Under the pieces are notes generated by a model. That model saw nothing but the letters and a program-made list of their open reading frames with translations. It was not told the DNA's origin and did not search any database. A stretch of 64,000 nt of DNA from Chelydra serpentina (Eukaryota > Chordata > Testudines > Chelydridae), in NCBI GenBank assembly GCA_037349315.1, contig JBAIAC010000026.1, positions 310,001 to 374,000 on the forward strand, read 5' to 3'. A program made the translations under genes and the position numbers. Shown one piece after another: positions 9,946 through 19,909 of the stretch (within the stretch, counting starts at the first letter, position 1; the number at the start of each line of letters is the position of its first letter).

Positions 9946-10218
9946 AGTGCTGTATGTCCTTGTCCTTCCCTCATCCCCTCCTCCACCACCCATCCTGGTG
10001 CTTCCCTTCCTCCACCATCCATCCCGGGTGACCGTGGCAGTTACCTCCATAGTTCCCCCTCTTTGTTTGATGAATTAATAAAGAATGCATGATTTTTAAG
10101 CAACAATTACTTTATTGCCTCTGCAAGCGGTGACCGAGCGGGGGAGGGCAGGGCGGTTTGGTGAAAGGGAAGTAGAGTGATTCAAGGGGCGGGGCTTTTC
10201 ATTTATCCACATCAAAAA

Positions 10219-10697
10219 GGATGTGGATAAATTGGAAAGAGTCCAACGGAGGGCAACAAAAATGATTAGGGGGCTGGAGCACATGACTTATGAGGAGAGG
10301 CTGAGGGAACTGAGATTGTTTAGCCTGCAGAAGAGAAGAGTGAGGGGGGATTTGATAGCTGCTTTCAACTACCTAAAAGGGGGTTCCAAAGAGGATGGAT
10401 CTAGACTGTTCTCAGTGGTAGAAGATGACAGAAGAAGGAGTAATGGTCTCAAGTTGCAGAGGGGGAGGTTTAGGTTGGATATTAGGAAAAACTTTTTCAC
10501 TAGTAGGGTGGTGAAGCACTGGAATGGGTTACCTAGGGAGGTGGTGGAATCTCCTTCCTTAGAGGTTTTTAAGGTCAGGCTTGACAAAGCCCTGGCTGGG
10601 ATGATCTAGTTGGGGTTGGTCCTGCTTTGAGCAGGGGGTTGGACTAGATGACCTCCTGAGGTCCCTTCCAACCCTGAGATTCTATGATTCTATGATT
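10219..10697 (+). mobile_element. CR1 LINE 3' fragment
   Basis: 5'-truncated at GGATGTGGATAAATTGG. It encodes the ORF2 C-terminus ([20 protein letters not shown] through [12 protein letters not shown], stop near 10607) and the 3' UTR (TTGGTCCTGCTTTGAGCAGG), ending in the octamer array ATTCTATG. It interrupts the Harbinger element between its two genes. The bases just before it (10201-10213) are the reverse complement of its first bases. Confidence 0.95.
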
Positions 10698-10717
10698 ACT
10701 GGGGAAAAACAGAACTT

Positions 10718-12013
10718 TCACACAGCATCCTGGCCATTCATGAAACTGGTTTTCAAAGCTTCCCTGATGCGCAACGCACCCTGCTGTACTCTTGTAATAG
10801 CCCTGGTGTCTGGCTGCGCATAACCAGCGGCCAGGTGATTTGCCTCAACCTCCCATCCCGCCATAAACGTCTCCCCCTTACTCTCACAGATATTGTGGAG
10901 CTCACAGCAAGCAGTAATAATAATGGGAACATTGGTTTCGCTGAGATCTAACCTAGTCAATAAACTGCACCAGTGAGCTTTTAAACGCCCAAATGCACAT
11001 TCCACCACCGTTCTGCACTTGCTCAGCCTATAGTTGAAAAGGTCCTGACTACTGTCCAGGCTACCTGTGTATGGCTTCATGAGCCATGGCATTAAGGGGT
11101 AGGCTGGGTCCCCAAGGATAACTATGGGCATCTCAACATCCCCAATGGTTATTTTCTGGTCTGGGAAGAAAGTCCCTTGCTGCAGCAGCCGAAACAGACC
11201 AGAGTTCCTGAAGATGCGAGCGTCATGTACCTTTCCCGGCCATCCCACGTTGATGTTGGTGAAATGTCCCTTATGATCCACCAGTGCTTGCAGCACTATT
11301 GAAAAGTAACCCTTTCGGTTTATGTACTCGCTGGCTTGGTGGTCCGGTGCCAAGATAGGGATATGGGTTCCGTCTATCGCCCCTCCACAGTTCGGGAACC
11401 CCATTGCTGCAAAGCCATCCAGTATGAGCTGCACATTTCCCAGACTCACAACCCTTGGTACCAGCAGCTCGGTGATCACCCTGGCTACTTGCATGACAAC
11501 AGCCCCCACTGTAGATTTTCCCACTCCGAATTGATTCGCGACTGACCGGTAGCTGTCTGGCGTTGCAAGCTTCCACAGGGCTATCGCCAGTCGCTTCTCT
11601 ACTGTGAGGGCGGCTCTCATCTTGGTGTTCTGGCACTTCAGGGCAGGGGAAAGCAACTCACAAAGTTCCATGAAAGTGCCCTTACTCATGCGAAAGTTTT
11701 GCAGGCACTGGGATTCATCCCAGACCTGCAGCACTATGTGGTCCCACCAGTCTGTGCTTGTTTCCCGGGCCCAGAATCGGCGTTCCGCTGTATCAACAAG
11801 CCCCATTACCACCATGATGTCCACCTTGCGGGGGGGCCTTTTTTGAGAGAGGTCTGTGTCCATGTCCTCATCACTGTCCTCAGGGCGCTGCTGTCGCCTC
11901 CTCGCCTGCTGTAGCTGTAGCAGCTCCTGGTTATCGGTCTCCATATACTCCTGGACAATGCGCGTGGTGTTCATAACGGCGATAACAGCCACGGTGATCT
12001 GATCGGGCTCCAT
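10718..12013 (-). CDS. PIF/Harbinger transposase (HARBI1-like), intact
   Basis: A 431-codon ORF from ATG at 12013, full length for this family and without stops. Domains: N-terminal helical segment (1-60), a region with WARETSTDWWDHIV near 81-94, a helix-turn-helix at about 152-178 (SYRSVANQFGVGKSTVGAVV), then the DDE_Tnp_4 nuclease. Acidic residues fit the catalytic triad: D214 in GAIDGTH, D264 in KVHDARIF and/or D302 in LGDPAYPL, and E338 in VVECAFGRLK; D302 and E338 are 35 residues apart. It would cut and paste the element at TWA-like targets together with the Myb-like partner. It faces that gene tail to tail. The missing right terminus means this copy cannot move, though the enzyme could act on other copies. 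Confidence 0.9.
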   Translation of the reverse strand: MEPDQITVAVIAVMNTTRIVQEYMETDNQELLQLQQARRRQQRPEDSDEDMDTDLSQKRPPRKVDIMVVMGLVDTAERRFWARETSTDWWDHIVLQVWDESQCLQNFRMSKGTFMELCELLSPALKCQNTKMRAALTVEKRLAIALWKLATPDSYRSVANQFGVGKSTVGAVVMQVARVITELLVPRVVSLGNVQLILDGFAAMGFPNCGGAIDGTHIPILAPDHQASEYINRKGYFSIVLQALVDHKGHFTNINVGWPGKVHDARIFRNSGLFRLLQQGTFFPDQKITIGDVEMPIVILGDPAYPLMPWLMKPYTGSLDSSQDLFNYRLSKCRTVVECAFGRLKAHWCSLLTRLDLSETNVPIIITACCELHNICESKGETFMAGWEVEANHLAAGYAQPDTRAITRVQQGALRIREALKTSFMNGQDAV

Positions 12014-12182
12014 GCTTTCCCTGGTATGGTGTCTGCCGGACAGCAGAGTGGGAGCAGAAGTGGCGGGTGGATAACAATGGTGTCAGCAATATGGCGCCCG
12101 CATGAAAAAAGGCATACAAGGATTTTAGGTTCCCCGCGCTGCTGCTTTCTCAGAGGGAAGGAGGAGCAAGGGTTAGGCTCCT

Positions 12183-12771
12183 TTCTTTCTAACAGCAGAT
12201 GGCACAATATGCCGGGAAGCAAGGGTTAGGTGCCTTCCCTTCTAGCTGCAGATGGTTCAATAGGCTTGATATCCATCATCATCTCCTGGCCCCCTCAAGG
12301 ATTGAACTCGCAACCCCGAGTTTAGCGGGCCAATGCTCAGACCGCTGAGCTATCCCTCTGCCCATATTATAGCGTGACTGAATCCCCAATAGACCTAATG
12401 TCCAGGCGTACGCTGGCTCCATGCTTGCCGTAGCAAACACGGAAACCACTGACCGCTGAGCTATCCCTCTGCCCGTGTTCCAGGCAGTACTGAATCTCCC
12501 TTAAACAATACTTTAAAAAGAGAATGACCAGAGTCACTCTGGTCACTCCCATTTATGTCCAAGCGCCCCCGGCCAGCCACACCATAGGCCGGCCAGGAGC
12601 ACACAGGGGACGATGAATTTCAAGCCTATTACACAATCTGCAGCTAGAAGGCAAGGCAAGGACCTTCTGCTGTGTAGTCCCACGACTACGATCATTTATG
12701 GCATATTACACCATCTGCTGCTAGAAGGAAAGGAGCTTATGCTGTGTAGTCCTATGACTAGCAGCCTCAGG
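12183..12771. repeat. Foldback: two inverted pairs of tandem units around a SINE head
   Basis: Left units at about 12183-12218 (CTAACAGCAGATGGCACAAT) and 12233-12268 (CTAGCTGCAGATGGTTCAAT) are reverse complements of right units at about 12620-12657 and 12698-12735. The order is nested, so the whole can fold back. The right units also share a GCTGTGTAGTCCYAYGACTA extension. The loop (12269-12619) holds a tRNA-like SINE head and a short palindrome GACCAGAGTCACTCTGGTC near 12528. It may be a palindromic MITE. Confidence 0.65.
12284..12364 (-). repeat. tRNA-derived SINE head (Cry I-like)
   Basis: Minus strand reads GGGATAGCTCAGCGGTCTGA (A box), then GGGTTGCGAGTTCAATCC (B box), then TTGAGGGGGCCAGG, the same order as the SINE at 31113. 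A second, shorter piece of the A-box region (GAGCTATCCCTCTGCCC on the plus strand) recurs at 12457-12473. It is tRNA-like but has no cloverleaf I would call a gene. Confidence 0.7.
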
Positions 12772-12799
12772 TGGAATGGCCCCCTCAAGGGTCACCTAG

Positions 12800-13640
12800 T
12801 GGGCGCGCCGGCCCTGCCCCTTCCACCTGCGTCCCCACTCCCTCCCCACCCTTTCCGCCTCCAGTCCCACCCCCGTTCCGCCCCTTCTGCCTGTGGTACC
12901 ATCCCTCCCCATTCCTTCCTCCTGTGGTCCCACCCCCATTCCGCTCCTTCCGCCTGTGGTCCCATCCCAGTTCCTCCCCTTCCACCTGTGGTCCCACCCC
13001 CGTTCTGCTACTTCCGCCTGTGGTCCCACCCCCATTCTGCCCCTTACACCTGCGTCCCACCCCCTCCCCATTCCTTCCGCCTGCGGTCCCACCCCTGTTC
13101 CTCCCCTTCTGCCTGTGGTCGCACCCCTGTTCTGCCCCTTCCACCTGAGGCCCTGCCCATGGGCCTACCCCATTCTGCCCCTTTTCCGCAGCCCTGACCC
13201 TGTTCTACCCATGGTCCCGCCCCATTCTGTCCCCCCCTCACTGTGGCCCCGCAATCCCTTTGCTCCGTTCTGCCCCCTCAGTCCTGGCTGTTGCCTCAAG
13301 ACTGGAGAAGCTCAGTCCTCCTACCACGGCCCTGGGGCCACAGCAGGGAGTAAGAGCTCTTCCAGTCCCAGGGCCCCAGCAGGGGTCCGGGTGCTGGGGC
13401 TTCCCCTGCCACTCCCTGCGCTTCTGTGGGGGACCAGGGTTGGGGTGCTGGCTCTTCTCCCACATCACTTCTGCGGGAGTGTGGGGTCGGGCACGGGGGC
13501 TTCCCCTGCTGCCCCACGGCTTCTGCCAGGGATGAGGGAGTGCGAAGGCTTCCCTCGTCCCGCAGCTTCTGCCAGGGATGGGGGTCGGGGGGTGGGAGTG
13601 TGGGGGCTTCCTCCACCTGCCTAGTGGCCAGGGCTCCAGG
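12800..13640. repeat. C-rich tandem repeat tract
   Basis: From about 12820 to 13150 there are tandem copies of a 35-45 bp unit built from CCGCCTGTGGTCCCACCCCC and TTCTGCCCCTTC. From 13300 to 13640 a different longer unit repeats (GGGGCTTCCCCTGC and ACGGCTTCTGCCAGGG). The long proline-rich ORFs here come from the repeats. Confidence 0.75.
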
Positions 13641-13731
13641 CTTCTGCTGCCCAGACATGGATTTTTTCCAGGGCCCACCAGTTAGCCGGGACTCCTGGGC
13701 ATGGGCCCCGTCAGCCCAGTGGTAATAGCAT

Positions 13732-14262
13732 CTGGCAGACTCTACGAGGATACTAAGACATTTATGCCCATAACAATGGCTGCAGCTCAGTTAATGGCAG
13801 GACTTTCCATTCCCACCCCTGGCTGGACAGATACTCCCTGTGAGACTCCATTTTTATACACCAATATAAACAAGTTAGTACTGCCTCTGACATAGTTAGT
13901 TACTGCCCCCTGACATGGCTTGTTATTACCCACCACCTTGTACATGTTGGTTTGATCAAAACATCTCTATTACGTACTGTCACCCTGACCTTATCTTTTA
14001 GGAGGGGTCAGTGTGTTCCTGTTATCCTTGGGAAATGTTTTTGTACCATCCTTGATATCGGGATATTCTGGTACCACTTGATATTGGGATGTGTTTGCAT
14101 AAGTACTCTGTGCCTAGAACTTCTTAGAAATGTGTATTTCTGCAATATCAGCCCTGTTCTTGCCAGATTCTGTGAGCAGGTCCTGCCTCATACCAGGCCT
14201 CTGATACAAGGGCTTGTGTCTCAGTCTCTCTTCCTATTACATCCCCCCACTTTTGCTTTTTA
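13732..14262 (-). mobile_element. LTR-like sequence with polypurine tract, minus strand
   Basis: On the minus strand a purine tract (AAAAAGCAAAAGTGGGGGGA, 14242-14261) is followed directly by TGTAATAGGAAGAG, the way a 3' LTR follows its polypurine tract. The LTR would run down to about 13732. No gag or pol coding lies to the right, so only the 3' end remains, or the call is wrong. Confidence 0.4.
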
Positions 14263-16355
14263 GGGGGAGGATGTTTCCCATCGTCCCAGAAAGGCATAAT
14301 GCATGGACTGAAGATGGCCCCATGGGCTAAACACTGTTATGTGGCCATCTTACTTTTCCATCCACACATTTATGGCCCATCTGTCCCTTGCCTTCATGTT
14401 GTTTGCTGCAAAAGGAGCAGTGATTGTCCGTACGGCTGGTCAGACGGAGAGAGAGGTAGATGGGGTAGGTAGTAGATCTATGAATGGGGAGAGAGCATGG
14501 GCTGGTGGTTGGGTCAGGACTGGGAGTCAGGAGACGCAGCTCTGCCACAGCCTGACTGTCTGACCTCTGGCAAACCACCTCCCTGCTCCATGCCTTGGCT
14601 TCCCAGCTGTCAACGGGGGGCAATCCCCTCCTCACTGGGGTACTGAAAGGGACGGATTTAGGGACAGGTGACCCAGGCAACCGCCTGAGGTGCCGAGCTT
14701 GCCATGACTGTGATGGGGAAGCAGGTGGGAATGAATGAAATGAGGGGTACAAGCCAGTGGATTCTGCGCTGCTTTGCTGGGCGAAGTCTCCCTCCGCCGA
14801 TGGGGCACTGAGGATTTCTTCCCTCCCTCCATTTTATCACCTCCCCACCCCACTCTCCGGGCCCCCATTTCCTCTGATCCCATTAACCCTCCCTGAGCCA
14901 CCCAAAGGAGCTTGGCAGCACCTTGAGGCTCCTGCCCCAGGCTTTCCACACTCCAGTGACCCGGGGAGTCTGTAAATCCTGGGCCTGCAGATTGAGACTC
15001 ATCGTCTGCCCCTAGCAGGGCTCAGCACTTACCCCTACGCTGGCGGGCTAGGCCCTGCCTGTTCCACGCTCGCTCCTTTGGCTGATCTCGTGCAAGTCAA
15101 ATCCAGCATCACTCCCGCCGCGCCATGGGAGCGTGGGCATCGGCACCCACCAGAGTCGGGGGTCATGCGGTGCGTCAGAAACAGCCCCCCGAGAAATAGC
15201 TAGGTGTGAAATAACAGCGCTGAGTTGCCTAGCACACTCCCTTGACAAAGGGCTCCGTTCGCACAGCCCCCCCCCAGCCAGCAGGTGGGGAAATGTCATC
15301 CCTGCTCAGATGGGGAAACTGAGGCGGGGCAGGGCTGATTCTGGTCTCCCACTCTCGGGATTAACTGCTCTGCAGTGAATGGAGTTGCATTGGTGTCAGT
15401 AAGATTAAGACTGGCATTTGCAAGTGGCCGTGGTTTGCTGGCCATGCTGTGAGTCAGACCCCTCCAGCTCTAACCACTGAATGACACTGCACCCAAACAG
15501 TCTGAGGGACCAGGGTGAAATGTGGGTTAGAGACAAGGAAAAGGCCAGGCCCCAGTCCTGCGATGAACCCCATGCAGGCAGGACTGGGGCCAGCCTGGAG
15601 CCCCAGACAAATTTCCTTCCCAGGATCCATTGCTTTAGGGGTGATTCTTAAAACTCCAAAAAAACCCACAAAGCAAGAGCAAGTGAGGCTTAGCCTGGTG
15701 TCAGCCCGGCTCTGGCGCTCTCCCCCATCTATGGTGCTGCTGTCATGGTGGAATGTGAGTGCCTTGGGAGGGGCGCCCATTGTACAGATGGGTAACTGAG
15801 TCACAGGGCGCCCCAGGCCTAGATCCTCAGAGGTAGCAAGGTGCCTAATGCCTGTTGAAATCACCGGGAGTTAGATGCCAAAGTACATTTGGGGATCCGG
15901 GTCCAAGGTCCCCCAGGCAGTTTGTGACTAAGTAGGAAATGGAACGCTGGCCTCTCAAGCCCCAGCTTGCTGCCGTAACCCCTGGGCCTGTCCTCACTCC
16001 ATGACACTGCCTTAGGAGCTGATTGTTCCAGGGCAGGTTCCGGGCCTCGCCAGCACTGGCCTAGGCCGGTCGAAATACCATCATGGCTGTTGTTATTCTG
16101 GGGCGCCCCAAAGCAATTGCGTCTTTTACTATTGCTCATTATTTATCCGTCCTCTAAAGAACCTTAGCACGAGCAGCTGAAGGAGGCAGCAAATCCCCAG
16201 ATGGATTTTATTCCTTCATGCCCTGCTCTCGCGTTTATTTATTATTGTGAAAAATGTACATTGTGTGGCTGCTCTGCCAGGCATTCGGTAGGTTAAAATG
16301 ATCATCAGCATTACACGCGTGTGTTAAATTTGGCCCTTTGGGAGCCTTGTTTTCT
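14263..16355. other. Mostly unclassified DNA with old MIR-like pieces
   Basis: No exon supported. A MIR-like segment is at 14500-14650. Phrases typical of reversed MIR (AGATGGGGAAACTGAGGC near 15310, CAGATGGGTAACTGAGTCAC near 15785) suggest further old copies. Confidence 0.4.
14500..14650 (+). repeat. MIR-like SINE
   Basis: GGGAGTCAGGAGACGCAGCT, then CTCTGCCACAGCCTGAC, TGACCTCTGGCAAACCACC and a pyrimidine block follow the MIR consensus order. Confidence 0.6.
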
Positions 16356-17937
16356 AGAACGTAAGAATGGCCATACTGGGTCAGACCAAAGGTCCATCCA
16401 GCCCAGTATCCTGTCCACCGACACTGGCCAATGCCAGGAGTGGACCTAACAGGTAATGATCAAGTGATCTCTCTCCTGCCATCCATCACCCTCCTCTGAC
16501 AAACAGAGGCTAAGGACACCGTTCCTTACACATCCTGATTAATAGCCATTAATGGACTTCATCTCCATGAATTTATCCAGTTCTCTTTTAAACCTTGTTA
16601 TAGTCCTAGCCTTCACAGCCTCCTCAGGCAAGGAGTTCCACAGGTTGACTGTGCGCTGTGTGAAGAAGAACCTCCTTTTATTTGTTTTAAACCCGCTGCC
16701 CAATAATTTCATTGGGTGGCCCCTAGTTCTTCTATTATAGGAACAAGTAAGTAACTTTTCCTTATTCACTTCCTCCACACCACTCATAACGTTATATACC
16801 TCTATCATAGCCCCGCTTAGTCTCCTCTTTTCCAGGCTAAAAAGTCCTAGCTTCTTTAATCTCTCCTCATATGGGACTCGTTCCAAACCCCTAATCATTT
16901 TAGTTACCCTTCTCTGGACCTTTTGCAATGCCAGTATATCCTTTTTGAGATGCGGAGACCACATTTGTACGCAGTATTCAAGATGTGGGTGCACTATGGA
17001 TTTGTATAAGGGCAATAAGATATTCTCTGTCTTATTCTCTATCCCTTTTTTATCGATTCCTAACATCCTGTTTGCTTTTTTGACTACCACTGCACACGGC
17101 ATGGACGTCTTCAGAGAACTATCCACGATGACTCCAAGATCTTTTTCCTGATTAGTTGTACCTAAATTAGCCCCCATCATATTGTATGTATAGTTGGGGT
17201 TATTTTTTCAAATGTGCATTACTTTACATTTATCCACATTAAATTTCATTTGCCATTTTGTTGCCCAATCACTTAGTTTTAGGAGATCTTTTTGAAGTTC
17301 TTCACAGTCTGCTTTGGTCTTAACTACCTTGAGCAGTTTAGTATCATCTGCAAACTTTGCCACCTCACTGTTTACCCCTTTCTCTGGATCATTTATGAAT
17401 AAGTTGAATAGGATTGGTCCTAGGACTGACCCTTGAGGAACACCACTAATTACCCCTCTCTATTGTGAAAATTTACCATTTATTCCTACTCTTTGTTACC
17501 TGTCTTTTAACCAGTTCTCAATCCATGAAAGGATCTTCCCTCTTATCCCATGGCAACTTAATTTACGTAAGAGCCTTTGCTGAGGGACCTTGTCAAAGGC
17601 TTTCTGGAAATCTAAGTACACTATGTCTACTGGATCCCCCTTGTCCATATGTTTCTTGACCCCTTCAAAGAACTCTGATAGATTAAAAGAAAATAAGAAA
17701 GGAATACTTGTGGCACCTTAGAGACTAACAAATTAAGGTGTCGCAAGTATTCCTTTCTTATTTTCTTTTTGCTGACACAGACTAATACGGCTACTACACT
17801 GAAACCTCTAATAGATTAGTAAGGCATGATTTCCCTTTTCAGAAACCATGTTGACTTTTGCCCAACAATTTATCTTCCTCTATGTGCCTGGCGATTTTAT
17901 TCTTTACTATTGTTTCAACTAATTTGCCCAGTACTGT
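16356..17937 (-). mobile_element. CR1-A (outermost of the nest), 3' half
   Basis: Minus-strand CR1 of an older subfamily. A 213-codon ORF at 17180-16539 encodes the ORF2 C-terminus (KDLGVIVDSSLKTSMPCAVV through NLWNSLPEEAVKARTI); RT-domain homology continues to 17937 with lesions. Two interruptions: a Penelope foldback at 17686-17805, and at about 17937 the whole CR1-B/C/D stack. CR1-A resumes at about 25558, where ACTTACCAGTCTGTAATTGC continues the RT sequence left at GCCCAGTACTG. Confidence 0.85.
17686..17805. mobile_element. Penelope tail inserted as an inverted pair (foldback)
   Basis: Two pieces of the Penelope 3' tail lie head to head: 17686-17719 and 17736-17769 are near-perfect inverted repeats of 34 nt around a 16-nt loop, followed by the terminal GACACAGACTAATACGGCTA block. 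The insert is flanked by a 13-bp duplication, CTCTGATAGATTA (17673-17685) and CTCTAATAGATTA (17806-17818), differing at one base. It interrupts CR1-A. Confidence 0.85.
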
Positions 17938-18603
17938 CCAGTTTTGGGCCCCACACTACAAGAAGGATGTGGATAAATTGGAAAGAGTCCAGCGGAGGGC
18001 AACAAAATTGATTAGGGGGCTGGAGCACATGACTTATGAGGAGAGGCTGAGGGAACTGGGATTGTTTAGCCTGCAGAAGAGAAGAGTGAGGGGGGATTTG
18101 ATAGCTGCTTTCAACTACCTAAAAGGGGGTTCCAAAGAGGATGGACCTAGACTGTTCTCAGGCTAGGTCTACACTAACCCCCCCTGTCGAACTAAGATAC
18201 GCAACTTCAGCTACGTTAATAACGTAGCTGAAGTCGAAGTACCTTAGTTCGAACTTACCTGTGGTCCAGACGCGGCGCGCAGGCTCCCCCGTCGACTCCG
18301 CCTGCTCCGTTCGCAGAGCAGGATTACCTACTAGACAAGACGCGATAAATCAAACCCAGAACATCGATCCCGCGCCTCCAACGCGAGAGGTAAGTATAGA
18401 CGTACCCATAGTGGTAGAAGATGACAGAACAAGGAGTAATGGTCTCAAGTTGCAGAGGGGGAGGTTTAGGTTGGATATCAGGAAAAACTTTTTCACTAGT
18501 AGGGTGGTGAAGCACTGGAATGGGTTACCTAGGGAGGTGGTGGAATCTCCTTCCTTAGAGGTTTTTAAGGTCCGGCTTGACAAAGCCCTGGCTGGGATGA
18601 TCT
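17938..18603 (+). mobile_element. CR1-B, 5' part, inserted in CR1-A
   Basis: Plus-strand CR1 truncated at TGTCCAGTTTTGGGCCCCAC, encoding [20 protein letters not shown] onward. It is split by a MITE (18161-18407) and stops at GGGATGATCT (18603) where CR1-C begins in the opposite orientation. The missing last stretch is found at 25473-25559, which restores the standard CR1 3' end. Confidence 0.9.
18161..18407 (+). mobile_element. MITE with GGSTASGTCTAYACT ends inside CR1-B
   Basis: A 247-bp element splits the CR1 phrase CTGTTCTCA|GTGGTAGAAG. Ends GGCTAGGTCTACACT and, inverted, GGGTACGTCTATACT match at 12-13 of 15 positions. Flanking triplets are TCA and ATA. Inside is a strong hairpin (CAGCTACGTTAATAACGTAGCTG). 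The GTCTACACTA end resembles the Harbinger terminus at 7605, suggesting a PIF/Harbinger or related MITE. Confidence 0.75.
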
Positions 18604-19466
18604 ATAGAATCATAGAATCTCAGGGTTGGAAGGGACCTCAGGAGGTCATCTAGTCCAACCCCCTGCTCAAAGCAGGACCAACCCCAACTAGATCATCCCA
18701 GCCAGGGCTTTGTCAAGCCTGACCTTAAAAACCTCTAAGGAAGGAGATTCCACCACCTCCCTAGGTAACCTATTCCAGTGCTTCACCACCTTACTAGTGA
18801 AAAAGTTTTTCCTGATATCCAACCTAAACCTCCCCCTCTGCAACTTGAGACCATTACTCCTTGTTCTGTCATCTTCTACCACTGAGAACAGTCTAGATCC
18901 AGCCTCTTTGGAACCCCCTTTTAGGTAGTTGAAAGCAGCTATCAAATCCCCCCTCACTCTTCTCTTCTGCAGGCTAAACAATCCCAGTTCCCTCAGCCTC
19001 TCCTCATAAGTCATGTGCTCCAGCCCCCTAATCATTTTTGTTGCCCTCCATTGGACTCTTTCCAATTTATCCACATCCTTCTTGTAGTGTGGGGCCCAAA
19101 ACTGGACACAGTACTCCAAATGAGGCCTCACCAGTGACGAATAGAGGGGAATAATCACGTCCCTCGATCTGCTGGAAATGCCCCTACTTATACAGCCCAA
19201 AATGCCGTTAGCCTTCTTGGCAACAAGGGCACACTGTTGACTCATATTCAGTTTTTTGTCCACTGTAACCCCTAGGTCCTTTTCTGCAGAACTGCTGCCC
19301 AGCCATTCGGTCCCTAGTCTGTAGCAGTGCATGGGATTCTTCCGTCCTAAGTGCAGGACTCTGCACTTGTCCTTGTTGAACCTCATCAGATTTCTTTTGG
19401 CCCAATCCTCTAATTTGTCTAGGTCCCTCTGGATCCTGTCCCTACCCTCCAGCGTATCAACCACTC
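18604..19466 (-). mobile_element. CR1-C, 3' part, inserted in CR1-B
   Basis: Minus-strand CR1. Its 3' end (ATAGAATCATAGAATCTCAG on the plus strand) abuts CR1-B at 18604. The 258-codon ORF (19464-18688) covers the end of the RT and the C-terminal domain ([20 protein letters not shown] through [20 protein letters not shown]). It is cut at ACCACTC (19466) by CR1-D and continues at 24371. Confidence 0.92.
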
Positions 19467-19909
19467 ATAGACTCATAGACTCATAGACTTTTAGGTCAGA
19501 AGGGACCATTATGATCATCTAGTCTGACCTCCTGCACAATGCAGGCCACAGAATCTCACCCACCCACTCCTGGAATAATCCTCTCACCTATGTCTCAGCT
19601 ATTGAAGTCCTCAAATCATGGTTTAAAGACTTCAAGATGCAGAGAATCCTCCGGTAAGTGACCCGTGCCCCATGCTGCAGAGGAAGGCAAAAAACCTCCA
19701 GGGCCTCTGCCAATCTACCCTGGAGGAAAATTCCTTCCCGACCCCAAATATGGCGATCAGCTGAACCCCGAGCATGTGGGCAAGACTCACCAGCCAGACA
19801 CCCAGGAAAAAGTTCTCTGTAGTAACTTCTAACATCCCATCATTGACCATTGGTCCTATTTACCACTGATGGCAATTAATTGACCTTTGACTAAGATCAT
19901 GTTATCCCA

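Larger units (their letters stand above)
7599..12120 (+). mobile_element. PIF/Harbinger DNA transposon, right end truncated
   Basis: Left terminus near GCCCTGGTCTACACTACGAG (from 7599). It carries two convergent genes typical of PIF/Harbinger: a Myb/SANT-like DNA-binding protein (plus) and a DDE transposase (minus). A CR1 fragment (10219-10697) is inserted between them. The expected right terminal repeat (TAGTGTAGAC...) is absent after the transposase start; the sequence passes into a foldback repeat near 12120. A separate right-end fragment at 45225-45900 shows what is missing. The right limit is approximate. Confidence 0.85.

Noticed and set aside
10369..10587. Recurring 72-codon ORF beginning [14 protein letters not shown] (also at 18710, 32895, 42700)
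   Set aside because: Antisense of the CR1 ORF2 C-terminus; appears wherever a CR1 3' end lies.
12284..12364. Possible true tRNA gene on the minus strand
   Set aside because: A and B boxes are present but the flanks match the SINE at 31113 and no proper acceptor stem closes.
12613..13197. Proline-rich 194-codon ORF
   Set aside because: Produced by the C-rich tandem repeat; overlapping frames are equally open.
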